DNA of 64,000 bases. Origin: an uncultured Draconibacterium sp. (GTDB taxonomy: Bacteria; Bacteroidota; Bacteroidia; Bacteroidales; Prolixibacteraceae). The notes under the pieces were generated by a model. The model worked only from the letters and a program-made list of their open reading frames with translations. It was not told the origin of the DNA and searched no databases. The first letter of the stretch is position 1; every line of letters begins with the position of its first letter. Both the position numbers and the translations under genes were made by a program. This document shows positions 37,824-48,114 of the stretch, one piece after another. The stretch covers positions 46,491 to 110,490 of the forward strand of contig NZ_CAJXYQ010000017.1 in the NCBI RefSeq assembly GCF_913063105.1. The letters run 5' to 3'.

Positions 37824-38474
37824 ATGAACACGCCAATTGCAATTATCGACGATAATAATTTCCTGATAAAAAGCGTAAAAGACAAACTATCGTTTTTGAC
37901 AGATATTTCGATTGTATTTACGGCCAATGATGGGCAACAATGTTTGGAAAAGTTAAACCTGAATGCACGGGTAAAACTTATTTTAATGGACATTGAAATG
38001 CCCCGCCTAAACGGCATTGAAGCCACTGCTCAAATCAAACAAAAATACCCACAGATTAAAATTATTATGCTCACGGTTTTTGATGATGATGAGAATATCT
38101 TTAAAGCCATTCAGTCGGGTGCCGATGGCTACCTCCTGAAAGAAACCTCGTCGCCCGAACTGTACAATGCCATACTTCAAACATTGGAAGGTGGAGCAGC
38201 CATGACACCGTCGATTGCATTAAAAACCCTGAACCTTTTGCGCAGCCCACTGCCCATTGCGAATAATGAGGTAGAAGACAGTGTGAAGCTAACAGGCCGC
38301 GAAGTAGAAGTGTTAGAACAATTAGCTGTCGGACTTCCCTATAAATCAATTGCCGAAAACCTGATAATATCGCCCTCAACCGTTCGCCGGCACATCGAAA
38401 ATATTTACAAAAAGCTACAAGTACACTCTAAAGTGGAAGCTATTGAACTGGCCAAAAGAAAACGGATTATCTGA
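37824..38474 (+). CDS. NarL/LuxR-type response regulator
   Basis: A 216-residue regulator with a receiver domain (D10, phosphorylated D56 in MDIEMP, K108 near 'LLKE') and a C-terminal LuxR-type helix-turn-helix (~150-215, 'LTGREVEVLEQLAVGLPYKSIAENLIISPSTVRRHIENIYKKL'). It is the partner of the TPR kinase just upstream. Its target operators are not visible here with certainty. Confidence 0.95.
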   Translation: MNTPIAIIDDNNFLIKSVKDKLSFLTDISIVFTANDGQQCLEKLNLNARVKLILMDIEMPRLNGIEATAQIKQKYPQIKIIMLTVFDDDENIFKAIQSGADGYLLKETSSPELYNAILQTLEGGAAMTPSIALKTLNLLRSPLPIANNEVEDSVKLTGREVEVLEQLAVGLPYKSIAENLIISPSTVRRHIENIYKKLQVHSKVEAIELAKRKRII

Positions 38475-38585
38475 TACCCAGGCAGAGAAACACTTCATCA
38501 CAACTAACCCAACATTGGCAGTATTCAACAGAGGCATTCTTTTTCACCCAAAAGAAAGGAGAAGCCTGTTAAGTATTGGCGGAGT

Positions 38586-38623
38586 AAAAAAATGCCACCT
38601 GCTTTGTAAGCAGATGGCATTTA
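38586..38623 (-). terminator. Terminator of the BNR-repeat gene
   Basis: Stem AAATGCCACCTGCTT / AAGCAGATGGCATTT with one mismatch and a 3-base loop. Read on the minus strand it is followed by T7. It also separates the converging response regulator gene. Confidence 0.85.
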
Positions 38624-38669
38624 ATCAAGAGCAAGGATTCAAAAGAAATCCAGCTGCAGTGTATTTTTT

Positions 38670-41600
38670 TTATTCATTCCACACCGGTAAGCGGCCCGGA
38701 GTCCATGGTGCATTTATTTTATTCAGCATAGCTTCCAGTGCCGGTACATCTTTTTCAACAATACGTTTTAGCGCTTCCAACACCGGCTGGAATTCTTCTT
38801 TCAGAATTTCATAACTTTCTTTTTCGGTAGTTGTAATTGCGCTGGTCGATCCCATATGAGTGTATGTAATTACACTTAACCGGCGATTTAATGGCAGTTG
38901 TGCCGGCGGAACTTCTTCCCAGCTTGCTTTAGCCGGTACGCCATTCATTTTAAAGTTTAGTGTTTCCAATTCAACCCCAATCGCCCGGGCTTTGTCCATA
39001 AGCTCGCTGCTTGCTCCGGGCGTAGCATAAATAGCTTGTTTAATCTTCTCCACTTTTTCTGTTGTTTCGCCAATCATGCGATTGGTTCCAACAACGGCCA
39101 GTGCCAGTTTATTTACTTGCTCAGCAAATTCTACATTTTCACAGTAGTCTTCAGCCGGTAAAACTGTATTATTCAGCTTTTTGCAAGTAAATGCCACGGG
39201 CTCTACCAATTCGCTCAATTCGCCTTCGTGCCACAATTTCATTCCAACCTTATACCCTCCGGGCATTACCATAATCCCTCGACCGGCGCTGGTTATCGGA
39301 TTATATTTGTCGCCGATACGAGCATTTGCGGTTGCGGCATAAGTCATGTTCCAGTTTACACGGTTCACCCCTTTTGACGGAGCTTTCGAGAACTGATCGA
39401 TTACATTTCCTTCGTTGTCATAAATCGTAAAAATTAAGTGCGATTTTTCTTGCTGACCTTCCAACTGCAGTTCGCGCCAGCTGGGTTGCGGTATGGGTTT
39501 CCCTTCTTTAAACAATTCTTTTTCCTCTTCCTTGCGCAATTGTTTTTTGGTTTTTGGCACCTCTTTCAGGTAGTAGGTAAAAGTCGCTCCGTATTCCGGA
39601 TTTGGCGAAGTAAAGTAGGTATCTCCCTGGTTACTTTTTCCACGCGTTTGCGCAAACATCAGTGCATCTTTTATGGGGAACAGCTCAGCTTCAGTATTTT
39701 CAAGTTCGTCAGAAATTTCGCGAAGCGGACTATAATCATCAAGAATATAAAAACCACGGCCAAAAGTTGCAATTACCAGGTCGCACTCGCGTTCCTGTAT
39801 GGCAATATCAAACACGGCAATAGTTGGTATTCCCGACTTTAACTGCACCCAGTTTTCGCCGCCATCAACGGTAAAAAAGATACCAAACTCGGTTCCCACA
39901 AATAACAAGCCGGGGTGTTTAAAATCCTGAGCAATAGTATGAACCGATCCGTTTTCAGGAAGATTACCAGAGATGGAGGTCCATGTTTTTCCTTTGTCGG
40001 AACTTTTATACACGTAAGGTTTAAAATCGTCGCGTTTCAGGTTGTCGAAAGTAGCGTACACTACATTTTCATCAAAACGATCGGCACACAAGTCGCTTAC
40101 ATAAGTTAACTCCGGCACTCCCGGAAAGGTTTTTACCTGTGTCCAGTTTTCGCCATCCTCGGTTACAGAAATAACACCGTCGTCGGTTCCGGCATACAAC
40201 AATCCCTCCTGTACTTTTGATTCATCCAGCGCTACAATGGTACCCCATTGCGAAGTTGAAACATCGCGAACAACTGCCTCGGCAGGCCAGTATTTTCCCA
40301 TTACCGGAATAGAGGCACGATCGATCTGAGCGGTCAGGTCATCGCTGATTACTTCCCAGGTATTGCCGCGGTCGTTGCTACGAAAAACTTTATTGGCAGC
40401 CATGTATAGGCGTGTTTTATTATGCGGACTGATAAATAGTGGCGCATTCCAGTTCCATTTATAGGTAAGTTCTCCATTGCGTTCGCGTGGTTTAACATTT
40501 AAGCTTTCACCACTTTTTTTATCGTAACGATATACATTCCCGTACTGGTATTCAGAGTAAACGATGTCGGGATTTCCGGGTTCAACCGCACCCCAAAAGC
40601 CGTCGCCACCAAGGGTAGCATACCACTCGTCGTTAATTACACCACTCCGGCTGGTGGTACGCGATGGGCCTCCCATCGAGTTGTTGTCTTGGGTTCCGCC
40701 ATAAACGTTGTAAAAGGGTTCAGCATCGTCTACATAAACGCGGTAAAATTGAGTGATAGGCAGGTTTTCTTTAAAATCGAAAGTTTTTCCGGCATCCCAG
40801 GTTTCGTAAATACCACCGTCGCCACCAATAATGTAATGGTCGGTATCGGTAGGGTCAATCCAAAGCGCATGGTCATCAACATGGCGTCCTTTTGTACTGA
40901 TGCTTTTCCAGGTTTTTCCTCCATCAACAGTAACTTTCGAAACGGTTTCTGTTGAATAAATCTTATCGCGGTTTTTCGGGTCGCAAACAATTTCGTTGTA
41001 ATACTGACCGCTACTATGGTAATCGCCCATTTTATCCCAGCTTTCGCCTTTATCTGTTGAACGGAAAAACCCACCTTTTCCTTCGGCAGCTTCCACAATC
41101 AGGTAAACGTAATTGGGATCAACCGGCGATACATCAATGCCCATTCCCCCAATGTGAACAGAAGGCAGGCCTTTCATTATTTTTCGCCAGTTCTCGCCAC
41201 CGTCGGTACTTTTGTAAACAGCCGATTCGGGTCCTCCACCAATTTTTGTAAACGAAGTTCTCCTACGTTGTTCTGCTGTAGCATACATAATATCCGGGTT
41301 ACAAGGATCCATCACCACATTATTAACTCCGGTATTTTCGCTAATCTCCAATACTTTATTCCAGGTTTCGCCACCATCGGTACTTTTATAAAGGCCCCGT
41401 TCTTCGCCCGGCCCCCACGCCGATCCTTCGGCAGCAACAAAAACTGTATTGGAGTTACGCGGATCGATAATAATTCCTCCAATCTGGCGGCTTTCTTTCA
41501 AGCCCATATTTTTAAACGATTTGCCCCCATCAAGCGATTTGTAAACACCATCTCCATAACCCAGTGCACGCTGGTGGTTGTTTTCTCCGGTACCAACCCA

Positions 41601-41942
41601 CACCACATTAGCGTTATTGGGGTCGAGCTCTACCACAGCAGTTGAATACGAGCCGTACTTATCAAAAATCGGTTTCCAGGTAGTACCGTTATTGGTCGTT
41701 TTCCAAACATTTCCCGAGGCCACAGCCACATAATATTCTTTGTGATTGTTTGGGTTTACAGCAAAATCTGCAATACGGCCACTTGCCCATGCCGGTCCAA
41801 TACTCCGCCACTTAAGGCCACTTACCAGGCCCGAATTAACAAATGGCTTGGGTTCTTCTTTTTTTTCTTCTTCTTTCTTTTTTGAGAGGGCTACTGTTGA
41901 AATAATAAATACAGCAGCCATTAGCAATGTGAGTTTTTTCAT
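38670..41942 (-). CDS. Exported BNR/sortilin-like repeat protein
   Basis: A protein of about 1090 residues. I start it at 41942 (MKKLTLLMAAVFIISTVALS) because this gives a good signal peptide; a longer frame to 41999 has a poor N-terminus. The body is a beta-propeller with many BNR/Asp-box repeats of the form 'STDGGETWNKV', 'SDKGKTWTSISG' and 'VDGGENWVQL', like VPS10/sortilin-type glycosidase-like proteins. The C-terminal ~330 residues form a separate, partly helical domain. The role (binding or hydrolase) is unknown. Confidence 0.9.
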   Translation of the reverse strand: MKKLTLLMAAVFIISTVALSKKKEEEKKEEPKPFVNSGLVSGLKWRSIGPAWASGRIADFAVNPNNHKEYYVAVASGNVWKTTNNGTTWKPIFDKYGSYSTAVVELDPNNANVVWVGTGENNHQRALGYGDGVYKSLDGGKSFKNMGLKESRQIGGIIIDPRNSNTVFVAAEGSAWGPGEERGLYKSTDGGETWNKVLEISENTGVNNVVMDPCNPDIMYATAEQRRRTSFTKIGGGPESAVYKSTDGGENWRKIMKGLPSVHIGGMGIDVSPVDPNYVYLIVEAAEGKGGFFRSTDKGESWDKMGDYHSSGQYYNEIVCDPKNRDKIYSTETVSKVTVDGGKTWKSISTKGRHVDDHALWIDPTDTDHYIIGGDGGIYETWDAGKTFDFKENLPITQFYRVYVDDAEPFYNVYGGTQDNNSMGGPSRTTSRSGVINDEWYATLGGDGFWGAVEPGNPDIVYSEYQYGNVYRYDKKSGESLNVKPRERNGELTYKWNWNAPLFISPHNKTRLYMAANKVFRSNDRGNTWEVISDDLTAQIDRASIPVMGKYWPAEAVVRDVSTSQWGTIVALDESKVQEGLLYAGTDDGVISVTEDGENWTQVKTFPGVPELTYVSDLCADRFDENVVYATFDNLKRDDFKPYVYKSSDKGKTWTSISGNLPENGSVHTIAQDFKHPGLLFVGTEFGIFFTVDGGENWVQLKSGIPTIAVFDIAIQERECDLVIATFGRGFYILDDYSPLREISDELENTEAELFPIKDALMFAQTRGKSNQGDTYFTSPNPEYGATFTYYLKEVPKTKKQLRKEEEKELFKEGKPIPQPSWRELQLEGQQEKSHLIFTIYDNEGNVIDQFSKAPSKGVNRVNWNMTYAATANARIGDKYNPITSAGRGIMVMPGGYKVGMKLWHEGELSELVEPVAFTCKKLNNTVLPAEDYCENVEFAEQVNKLALAVVGTNRMIGETTEKVEKIKQAIYATPGASSELMDKARAIGVELETLNFKMNGVPAKASWEEVPPAQLPLNRRLSVITYTHMGSTSAITTTEKESYEILKEEFQPVLEALKRIVEKDVPALEAMLNKINAPWTPGRLPVWNE

Positions 41943-42281
41943 ATTTAAAATTGTTTGTTTTTTATGGTACCATTGAAGCTTATAACTAATTATTAGCAAT
42001 TTAAATGAACTGTAACTTCAATGTAAGGTATATTTTACAACTGTTAATTTGATTTTTCGACTTCATCAGTAAAGCTTATCGGCAGGATATTACAGTATTT
42101 TTTAAAATTATACAGGCCCGCCAAAACCTGTTTGAAATGGTTTAGCATTTATGTGCCGATTAAAATACAAATTAATGCTTTGGGGAAAGAGGATAAAAGT
42201 CACATTACCTCCGGGAAATTAACGATAAAAGCGAGCATCAATATTTTATAAGTGAAAACCGGAGAAAAACCGGTGCCTGCC
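41943..42281. other. Non-coding spacer upstream of the BNR-repeat gene
   Basis: There is no gene here. Near the right end (42254-42274) an ACCGG/CCGGT stem followed by T on the minus strand may be a weak terminator for the LytTR operon. No promoter with a full consensus match is seen. Confidence 0.5.
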
Positions 42282-43031
42282 TTAAAAATTTAAAATTCCT
42301 TTAAGATTTTTATAGCCGGTTTTACTCACTTTTAATTTTGTTTTATCGTGCAGAATTACAATGTAGGCTTCTTTTTCGTACTGCTGAATTTCCTCTATTT
42401 CATCAACCTTTACAATGTATGAACGATGAATACGCACAAAGTTTTTCGGATTCAAAGCACTCTCGAAATACTTCATTGTTTTTTGTTTCATCCAACGGCC
42501 TTCAGTGGTGTAAATCATTACATAATCATCCATCGATTCGATGTAACGTACGGCATCAACCGGGGCAATGTGTATTTTATGGCGGTCTTTCACCACTATT
42601 CGGTCGAGGTATTCTTCTTTAGGAAAATCGCTTACCTTCTCTGCCACGTCCGATTCTTTACCTTCCTTCTGTATGCGCTCCACAACTTTATCTATGGCTT
42701 CCATCAATCGGTCTTTTGAGTAGGGTTTTAACAGGTAATCGGCAGCATTATAATCGAATGCCTTTAAAGCATATTGATCGTAAGCTGTGGCAAATATTAT
42801 TTGTGGTTTGTGCTCGAGTAACTCCAACATTTCAAAACCTGTAATTTTAGGCATCTGGATGTCTAAAAATACCAGATCGGGTTTCAAGTCATTGATTTGC
42901 TTAACCCCTTCAAAACCATTTTCGCATTCAGCAATCAGCTCTATATTTTGGTTATCAGCCAAAAACGATTTCATCAGATTTCGGGCCAGTTCTTCGTCTT
43001 CAACAATTATTGTGCGTAATTTTTCAGTCAT
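42282..43031 (-). CDS. LytTR-type response regulator
   Basis: A 249-residue regulator with a receiver domain (E11/D12, phosphorylated D57 in FLDIQMP, K103) and a C-terminal LytTR DNA-binding domain (~145-245, 'IHIAPVDAVRYIESMDDYVMIYT', 'NFVRIHRSYIV'). It starts 4 bases after the stop of its sensor kinase gene, forming an operon with it. Confidence 0.95.
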   Translation of the reverse strand: MTEKLRTIIVEDEELARNLMKSFLADNQNIELIAECENGFEGVKQINDLKPDLVFLDIQMPKITGFEMLELLEHKPQIIFATAYDQYALKAFDYNAADYLLKPYSKDRLMEAIDKVVERIQKEGKESDVAEKVSDFPKEEYLDRIVVKDRHKIHIAPVDAVRYIESMDDYVMIYTTEGRWMKQKTMKYFESALNPKNFVRIHRSYIVKVDEIEEIQQYEKEAYIVILHDKTKLKVSKTGYKNLKGILNF

Positions 43032-43035
43032 GGTG

Positions 43036-44082
43036 TTACAAATTTTGAGGAATGGTTAAAGTTACGGTAAATTCGTTTTGTTTGTTTTCAATTCGCATTA
43101 AATGTGGGTTTCCATAAATCACCTGCAAACGGTCGCGGATATTGCGTAAGCCAATGCCCTCGCCTTTTTTGCTTACCACATTTTTATCGTAAGTATTACT
43201 GATAGTAACTACCAGGTTTTGCTCAACACAACGGCAATGGGTTATTACATCAATGGTTTCGGTTGCCTCGTACACGCCATATTTTATGGCATTTTCGTAC
43301 AAAGGCTGCAAAATCATATTTGGGATAGTGGCCTGCAGACAGTTTTCTTCGAGGGCAAAAACCGGGTTCAGCTTTTTCCCAAAACGCACTTTTTCAATGC
43401 TCAGGTATAATTTATTGTTTTCAATCTCTTGTTTTACCGACACCTTCTCGCTTTGGTCGTGTTTTAGCGAATACCGCATTAACTGCGATAGATTAATAAC
43501 CATTTCCTGGGCTTTGCCGGGATCGGTCATTGTAAGCGACGAGATACTGTTTAAACTGTTAAACAGGAAGTGAGGATTGATTTGAGATTTAAGCGCATGA
43601 AGCTCGGCCTCTTTTACCAGCGCTTTTAATTTTGTTTCGTTTTTTATTTTCTCTTTATAAGCCAGGTAATAGTTTACCGCATAAAAAAACACGACATTAA
43701 ATGTGTAAAGCAAATAACCGTTATACAGCCCAACAAACAGGCTTTCTTCGTTGGCCAACTGACTGGGGTTGATAAGCTTGGCAATTACCGCCCCAATGTA
43801 CAACCAGATAAAAACAATGATAGTTGCGGCAATAACATGGGCCAGAATTACGCGTCCGGTGCGGTTATCTTCGAGTGTGCTAAATTTAATTACATACCAT
43901 ATTGATGCACCTAAAATTCCAAAAAATATGATGTACACGAAACGGTCGGACATAGCGGTTACAAAATCGCTTTCGCCAACAGTTACAACCACCAGAACGA
44001 GTATTACGGCCAGCAATGTCCAGAATGCAATATAAGCAATTGCAATGCGATAGTTTGTGATGAAAGGATGTCGAAAATCCAT
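43036..44082 (-). CDS. LytS/YehU-type sensor histidine kinase
   Basis: A 348-residue kinase with four hydrophobic segments in the first ~145 residues and a PF06580-type kinase domain: 'LKSQINPHFLFNSLNSIS' (phosphorylated H171) and a C-terminal ATPase with 'GEGIGLRNIRDRL'. It should phosphorylate the LytTR regulator. No periplasmic sensor domain is present, so the signal is probably membrane-linked. It lies one base from the LiaF-like gene upstream. Confidence 0.93.
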   Translation of the reverse strand: MDFRHPFITNYRIAIAYIAFWTLLAVILVLVVVTVGESDFVTAMSDRFVYIIFFGILGASIWYVIKFSTLEDNRTGRVILAHVIAATIIVFIWLYIGAVIAKLINPSQLANEESLFVGLYNGYLLYTFNVVFFYAVNYYLAYKEKIKNETKLKALVKEAELHALKSQINPHFLFNSLNSISSLTMTDPGKAQEMVINLSQLMRYSLKHDQSEKVSVKQEIENNKLYLSIEKVRFGKKLNPVFALEENCLQATIPNMILQPLYENAIKYGVYEATETIDVITHCRCVEQNLVVTISNTYDKNVVSKKGEGIGLRNIRDRLQVIYGNPHLMRIENKQNEFTVTLTIPQNL

Positions 44083-44083
44083 A

Positions 44084-44806
44084 TTACAGGTATTTTATCT
44101 CAATACCACCAAAAGCTACAAAACCTTTAATTACCAATGTTTTTGATGGATCGGTAACAATTTGATTGAGGGATGATCCGCGCTTATCGGTAAAGGCTCC
44201 AAAAATAGCAGTTACCTCATTCTTTACCGTCCAATCGGGTGGAACTTTAAACCCACAGCCACCAAACAAGGCCAACGAGTCGATTACTGCGCCATTGGCT
44301 GATAATTTTGCCTGCCGAAGATCGTATTCTGTTCCACCGAATATTGAGGTGGTTTTTCCTCCAACGAAATTTTGTGAACTTATGTATTCTTCTCTACCTC
44401 CAAAAATTACAAAATCATCAAAATAATCCAATGCCTTATTATTTACCGGATCGAACTGAGGTGGATGGTTACGGTTTCTTCTTCCCGAGTGAGTTACCAG
44501 TATGGCTACACCAATTCCAATAATTAATACCGGCCATCCTATACGCCTTAATTCGTAAGGAATATGCGCCACTTCAGGAACCAGGAAAAATCCTCCGATA
44601 ACAATTAGCACGGTACCGGTGGTTTTATTTCCGCCTATAATTGAGAAAATTCCAATCCCAATGAGCAACATTTGCCACGAAATCAGAATGTCGTTCCAGA
44701 AAGAAGGGATAAGATCCAGCCTTTCAAAAATCCACAACGCACCTACCACAATTAGAAACAAGCCTAAAAAAGCTCTTCTGTTTGAATTCTCCGGTTTATT
44801 CTCCAT
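44084..44806 (-). CDS. LiaF/DUF5668-like membrane protein
   Basis: A 240-residue protein with about four hydrophobic helices in the first ~105 residues, matching the LiaF-transmembrane-like/DUF5668 domain ('RAFLGLFLIVVGALWIFERLDLIP'), and a C-terminal beta domain ('SIFGGTEYDLRQAKLSANGAVIDSLALFGGCGFKVP'), as in cell-wall stress response proteins. It precedes the LytS/LytTR pair by one base, so it probably regulates that pair. The link to envelope stress is inference. Confidence 0.85.
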   Translation of the reverse strand: MENKPENSNRRAFLGLFLIVVGALWIFERLDLIPSFWNDILISWQMLLIGIGIFSIIGGNKTTGTVLIVIGGFFLVPEVAHIPYELRRIGWPVLIIGIGVAILVTHSGRRNRNHPPQFDPVNNKALDYFDDFVIFGGREEYISSQNFVGGKTTSIFGGTEYDLRQAKLSANGAVIDSLALFGGCGFKVPPDWTVKNEVTAIFGAFTDKRGSSLNQIVTDPSKTLVIKGFVAFGGIEIKYL

Positions 44807-44895
44807 GATGTAAAATTTACTGTCCTAAATTTTGTGCCATTCTTTTAATCACTATTCTTTTTCGGGTAATCTGTTCCATTTTCCTAATAAACAGC

Positions 44896-45285
44896 TCACA
44901 ACAAGCGTGCAATTAGCAAAATTCCCAATACGATTAGCAGCACCGGGAACAGAAATACAATTGCTGCCCCTGAAATTATAAATAATTTGGGTAACAAAAA
45001 TACTCCACCAATAACTATAAGTACCACGCCTCCCGAGCGTTTACCGGCCATTAAAACTACCCCAATAATAATAAGAATAACCGGCCAGGAAAAGAACAAA
45101 TTTCCAATTCCGTGAAAAGCATTTGTTATTGGACTAAATATTCCGTGCAAGTTAAAAAGAGGAAAATTAAAAAAGAATCCGGTTTGTTTTAAAATCCAAA
45201 CCAATCCAATTCCGATTAATACTAAAGCTAAAACTTCTCCGCTGTTCTGTTTCCGGGATACTTTCTCTTGTGGTACTTTTTCCAT
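44896..45285 (-). CDS. DUF5668-like membrane protein
   Basis: A 129-residue protein with about four hydrophobic helices, similar in pattern to the N-terminal part of the next gene ('ALVLIGIGLVWILKQTGFF'). It lacks the C-terminal beta domain. It is the first gene of the LytTR operon by position, and a TACTTTTG box is just upstream. Confidence 0.78.
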   Translation of the reverse strand: MEKVPQEKVSRKQNSGEVLALVLIGIGLVWILKQTGFFFNFPLFNLHGIFSPITNAFHGIGNLFFSWPVILIIIGVVLMAGKRSGGVVLIVIGGVFLLPKLFIISGAAIVFLFPVLLIVLGILLIARLL

Positions 45286-45310
45286 GATGCTGATTTTGCA
45301 AATAACAATT

Positions 45311-45318
45311 CAAAAGTA
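45311..45318 (-). promoter_or_regulatory. -7 element upstream of the LiaF-like/LytTR operon
   Basis: The minus strand reads TACTTTTG (TAnnTTTG), 26 bases before the start codon. No TTG at the right spacing is seen, so only the -7 element is supported. Confidence 0.45.
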
Positions 45319-45450
45319 AAATTAGCAATTGAGCATCGCAGTTAACATTCGGTTAAAACAGGTTATGAATCGGTAAATGGATTAATTGGTGTATAAAACA
45401 AGCACTACACCGCTTTGCAGTTTAGTGTCCATTTGGCTACAAACATAAAG

Positions 45451-45486
45451 TAAAAAGGCTGCTTTCTTTTGGAAAACAACCTTTTA
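45451..45486 (-). terminator. Terminator of glnS
   Basis: Stem AAAGGCTG (45454-45461) / CAACCTTT (45477-45484) with one G-U pair; the minus strand continues into T5. It lies just after the glnS stop. Confidence 0.75.
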
Positions 45487-45491
45487 AACAT

Positions 45492-47195
45492 TTATTTCTT
45501 TTGTGCTTTTGCCCACGAATCGCGAAGTGCGACTGTTCGGTTAAACACCGGTTTATCGGGTGTTGAGTCGGGGTCCATATTAAAATAACCAACCCGCTCG
45601 AACTGAAAATGATCAAGTGCACTGGCCTGTTTAACAAATGGTTCGAGATAACAATTATGCAGTACTTTTAACGAATCTGGATTCATAAACTCTTTAAAAT
45701 CTACCTCTTTGTGTCCGCTCGGATCTTCGTCGGTAAATAAACGATCGTACAAACGCACCTCTGACTTAACAGCATGTTTAGCCGATACCCAATGTACTAC
45801 ACCTTTAACTTTTCGTCCATCTGACGACTTTCCACCTTTTGATTCCGGATCGTAGGTACAGTGCAACGCTGTAATATTTCCATTCTCATCCTTAATAACG
45901 TCGTTACATTTTATCAGGTAACCATAACGCAGGCGAACTTCGCGGCCGGGTCCCAAACGGAAAAATTTACGTGGCGGGTCTTCCATAAAATCGTTACGCT
46001 CGATGTACACTTCGCTGGAAAATGGCACATCTCGTCTTCCCATCGATTCGTCTTCGGGATTGTTTACTGCACTCAAAATTTCTTCCTGCCCCTCGGGGTA
46101 ATTGGTAATCACCACTTTTAGCGGATCGAGCACCCCCATTACACGCTGGGCAATTTTATTTAAATGTTCGCGCACACTAAATTCCAGTAACGACACATCC
46201 GTCATACCGTCTACTTTGGTTACGCCAATTTTATCCGAGAAATTACGAATTGACTCGGGGGTGTATCCCCGCCTCCGCAAGCCGGAAATTGTTGGCATCC
46301 GAGGATCGTCCCATCCCTGCACATGTCCATCTTTTACCAATTCCAGCAGTTTTCGCTTGCTCATTACGGTGTATGTAAGATTTAAGCGCGAAAACTCTAT
46401 TTGCCTTGGCCGATAATCTGAATCTTTCAACTGATCAACAAACCAATCGTATAAAGGGCGGTGCACCTCAAACTCCAGGGTACAAATTGAATGGGTAATA
46501 CCTTCCCAGTAATCGCATTGCCCATGAGCAAAATCGTACATCGGATATACTTTCCACTTATCACCAGTACGATGGTGATGCGCCTTCATAATCCTGTAAA
46601 TAATCGGATCGCGCATGTGCATGTTTGGCGAGCTCATATTAATTTTAGCCCGAAGAACTTTTTCGCCTTCATCAAATTCTCCGGCAGTCATCCGTTCAAA
46701 TAAATCGAGGTTTTCTTCAACACTGCGGCTTCTGTATGGACTTTCTACCCCAGGTTGTTGTGGCGTACCTTTCTGTTGACTGATTGTTTCAGCATCCTGG
46801 TCATCAACATAGGCTTTTCCTTCCTTTATCAACTGTGTTGCAAAAGCGTGCAGTTTTGGGAAAAAATCCGATGCATAATACAAGCGGTCTTCCCAGTCGA
46901 AACCCAGCCAGCGAACATCGCCCATAATAGATTCTACATACTCTGTTTCTTCTTTTGAAGGATTGGTGTCGTCGAATCGCAAGTTGGTTTTTCCACCATA
47001 CTTTTGTGCCAAACCAAAATTTAAACAGATTGACTTGGCATGGCCAATGTGTAAATAGCCATTGGGCTCAGGAGGGAAACGTGTATGCACTCGTTTCTCG
47101 TTTTTACCTGCCGCTAAATCAGCATCGATTTGTGCATGAATAAAGTTCGCCTTTTTAGGCGCTTCAGCATTTGTATTGGTATTTTTTTCTGCCAT
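45492..47195 (-). CDS. glnS: Glutaminyl-tRNA synthetase
   Basis: A 567-residue class I synthetase that charges tRNA-Gln. HIGH is at 49-52 ('[15 protein letters not shown]'), and the KMSKS counterpart is 'VMSKRKLL'. The C-terminal two beta-barrels (anticodon-binding) are present. The N-terminal ~20 residues are a variable Asn/Thr-rich extension. It is a single gene with its own promoter box and terminator. Confidence 0.97.
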   Translation of the reverse strand: MAEKNTNTNAEAPKKANFIHAQIDADLAAGKNEKRVHTRFPPEPNGYLHIGHAKSICLNFGLAQKYGGKTNLRFDDTNPSKEETEYVESIMGDVRWLGFDWEDRLYYASDFFPKLHAFATQLIKEGKAYVDDQDAETISQQKGTPQQPGVESPYRSRSVEENLDLFERMTAGEFDEGEKVLRAKINMSSPNMHMRDPIIYRIMKAHHHRTGDKWKVYPMYDFAHGQCDYWEGITHSICTLEFEVHRPLYDWFVDQLKDSDYRPRQIEFSRLNLTYTVMSKRKLLELVKDGHVQGWDDPRMPTISGLRRRGYTPESIRNFSDKIGVTKVDGMTDVSLLEFSVREHLNKIAQRVMGVLDPLKVVITNYPEGQEEILSAVNNPEDESMGRRDVPFSSEVYIERNDFMEDPPRKFFRLGPGREVRLRYGYLIKCNDVIKDENGNITALHCTYDPESKGGKSSDGRKVKGVVHWVSAKHAVKSEVRLYDRLFTDEDPSGHKEVDFKEFMNPDSLKVLHNCYLEPFVKQASALDHFQFERVGYFNMDPDSTPDKPVFNRTVALRDSWAKAQKK

Positions 47196-47226
47196 TTTTT
47201 GTATTAACCCCTTTTAAACAAGATTA

Positions 47227-47234
47227 CAAAATTA
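47227..47234 (-). promoter_or_regulatory. -7 element of glnS
   Basis: The minus strand reads TAATTTTG (TAnnTTTG), 31 bases before the glnS start. The -33 element is not clear. Confidence 0.45.
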
Positions 47235-47275
47235 AAAAATGATTTGTGAGAACACTTAACACCTGTTCAAATTAT

Positions 47276-47283
47276 TACTTTTG
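47276..47283 (+). promoter_or_regulatory. -7 element of folB
   Basis: TACTTTTG (TAnnTTTG), 21 bases before the folB start. The -33 TTG is not at the expected spacing. Confidence 0.45.
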
Positions 47284-47304
47284 TTGCACTAATATTAAAT
47301 CAAC

Positions 47305-47655
47305 ATGGGAGTAATTGAAATTGAAGGGATGAAGTTTTATGCCTACCACGGGCATTTTGCAGCCGAGCAGGTTGTTGGCAACAATTTCGAAGTTTATGTG
47401 CGCCTGGAAGCCAATTGCAATGATGCCGCACAAAGCGATAAACTGAAAGATGCATTGAACTATCAGGCCGTTTACGAAACCATAAAAGATGTTATGCAAA
47501 TTAAATCGGCGTTGCTGGAAAATGTTGCCCAACGAATTTTAGATGCCCTTTACGAAAGATATCCGGAAATAAACCATGCGCGACTAAAAGTTTCAAAAAT
47601 GAACCCGCCTATGGGTGGCGAAATTGAGCGGGTAAGCGTAACCCTTGAGCGTTAG
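47305..47655 (+). CDS. folB: Dihydroneopterin aldolase
   Basis: A 116-residue folate-pathway enzyme that converts 7,8-dihydroneopterin to 6-hydroxymethyl-dihydropterin. It matches the family in length and motifs: 'IEGMKFYAYHGHFAAEQVVGNNFEVYV' (Tyr and His near the pterin site) and 'VSKMNPPMGGEIERVSVTL' (with a late Glu). It is divergent from glnS. No other folate gene is in the window. Confidence 0.95.
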   Translation: MGVIEIEGMKFYAYHGHFAAEQVVGNNFEVYVRLEANCNDAAQSDKLKDALNYQAVYETIKDVMQIKSALLENVAQRILDALYERYPEINHARLKVSKMNPPMGGEIERVSVTLER

Positions 47656-48114
47656 AAACCAGTTTCAGTATAGCCTGTACTTCTTCCACTGAAACATTGT
47701 TACGAAATAGTGTTGCACTTTTATCGGATCACATTTTTGCTGAAATGAAATAAATAACTGCTGCTGCCCTGCCTTCCATGTTATTAAATATTTAACCCAC
47801 AGGCCAATACTGACATTTATCAAATTATTCGAACTTATTTTTCGTATTTTCGAAAAAATATTTCAAAAGATTTCCGATGTTTTACAGTACAAATACATTT
47901 AATGAGGGAAAGTGCAGCAAAACATGCACTTCAGAAAAAAAACGTGAGCTTCATGAGGGTAATAAACCCAAATCGGCAGAGGCAGGATGGCAGGTAGGAG
48001 CCAGCCACTTGCATGTCAATGCCAATTGGCAAAAACGTAGAAAATAGCGCGATTTTATTTTTTCTGTTGCGTAAACTGCAAAATTTTATATTTTTGCAGT
48101 CCGAAAACGTACAA
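47656..48114. other. Non-coding spacer between folB and tRNA-Cys
   Basis: There is no gene in this 459-base stretch. Its right end carries the tRNA promoter (48067-48096). Confidence 0.6.
48067..48096 (+). promoter_or_regulatory. Bacteroidetes-type promoter of tRNA-Cys
   Basis: TTG (48067-48069), a 19-base spacer, and TATTTTTG (48089-48096) match the consensus TTG-N19-TAnnTTTG exactly. The tRNA starts 19 bases downstream. Confidence 0.8.

Noticed and set aside
38443..38814. 123-residue plus-strand frame overlapping the response regulator and BNR-repeat genes
   Set aside because: It overlaps both real genes in another frame and contains a terminator.
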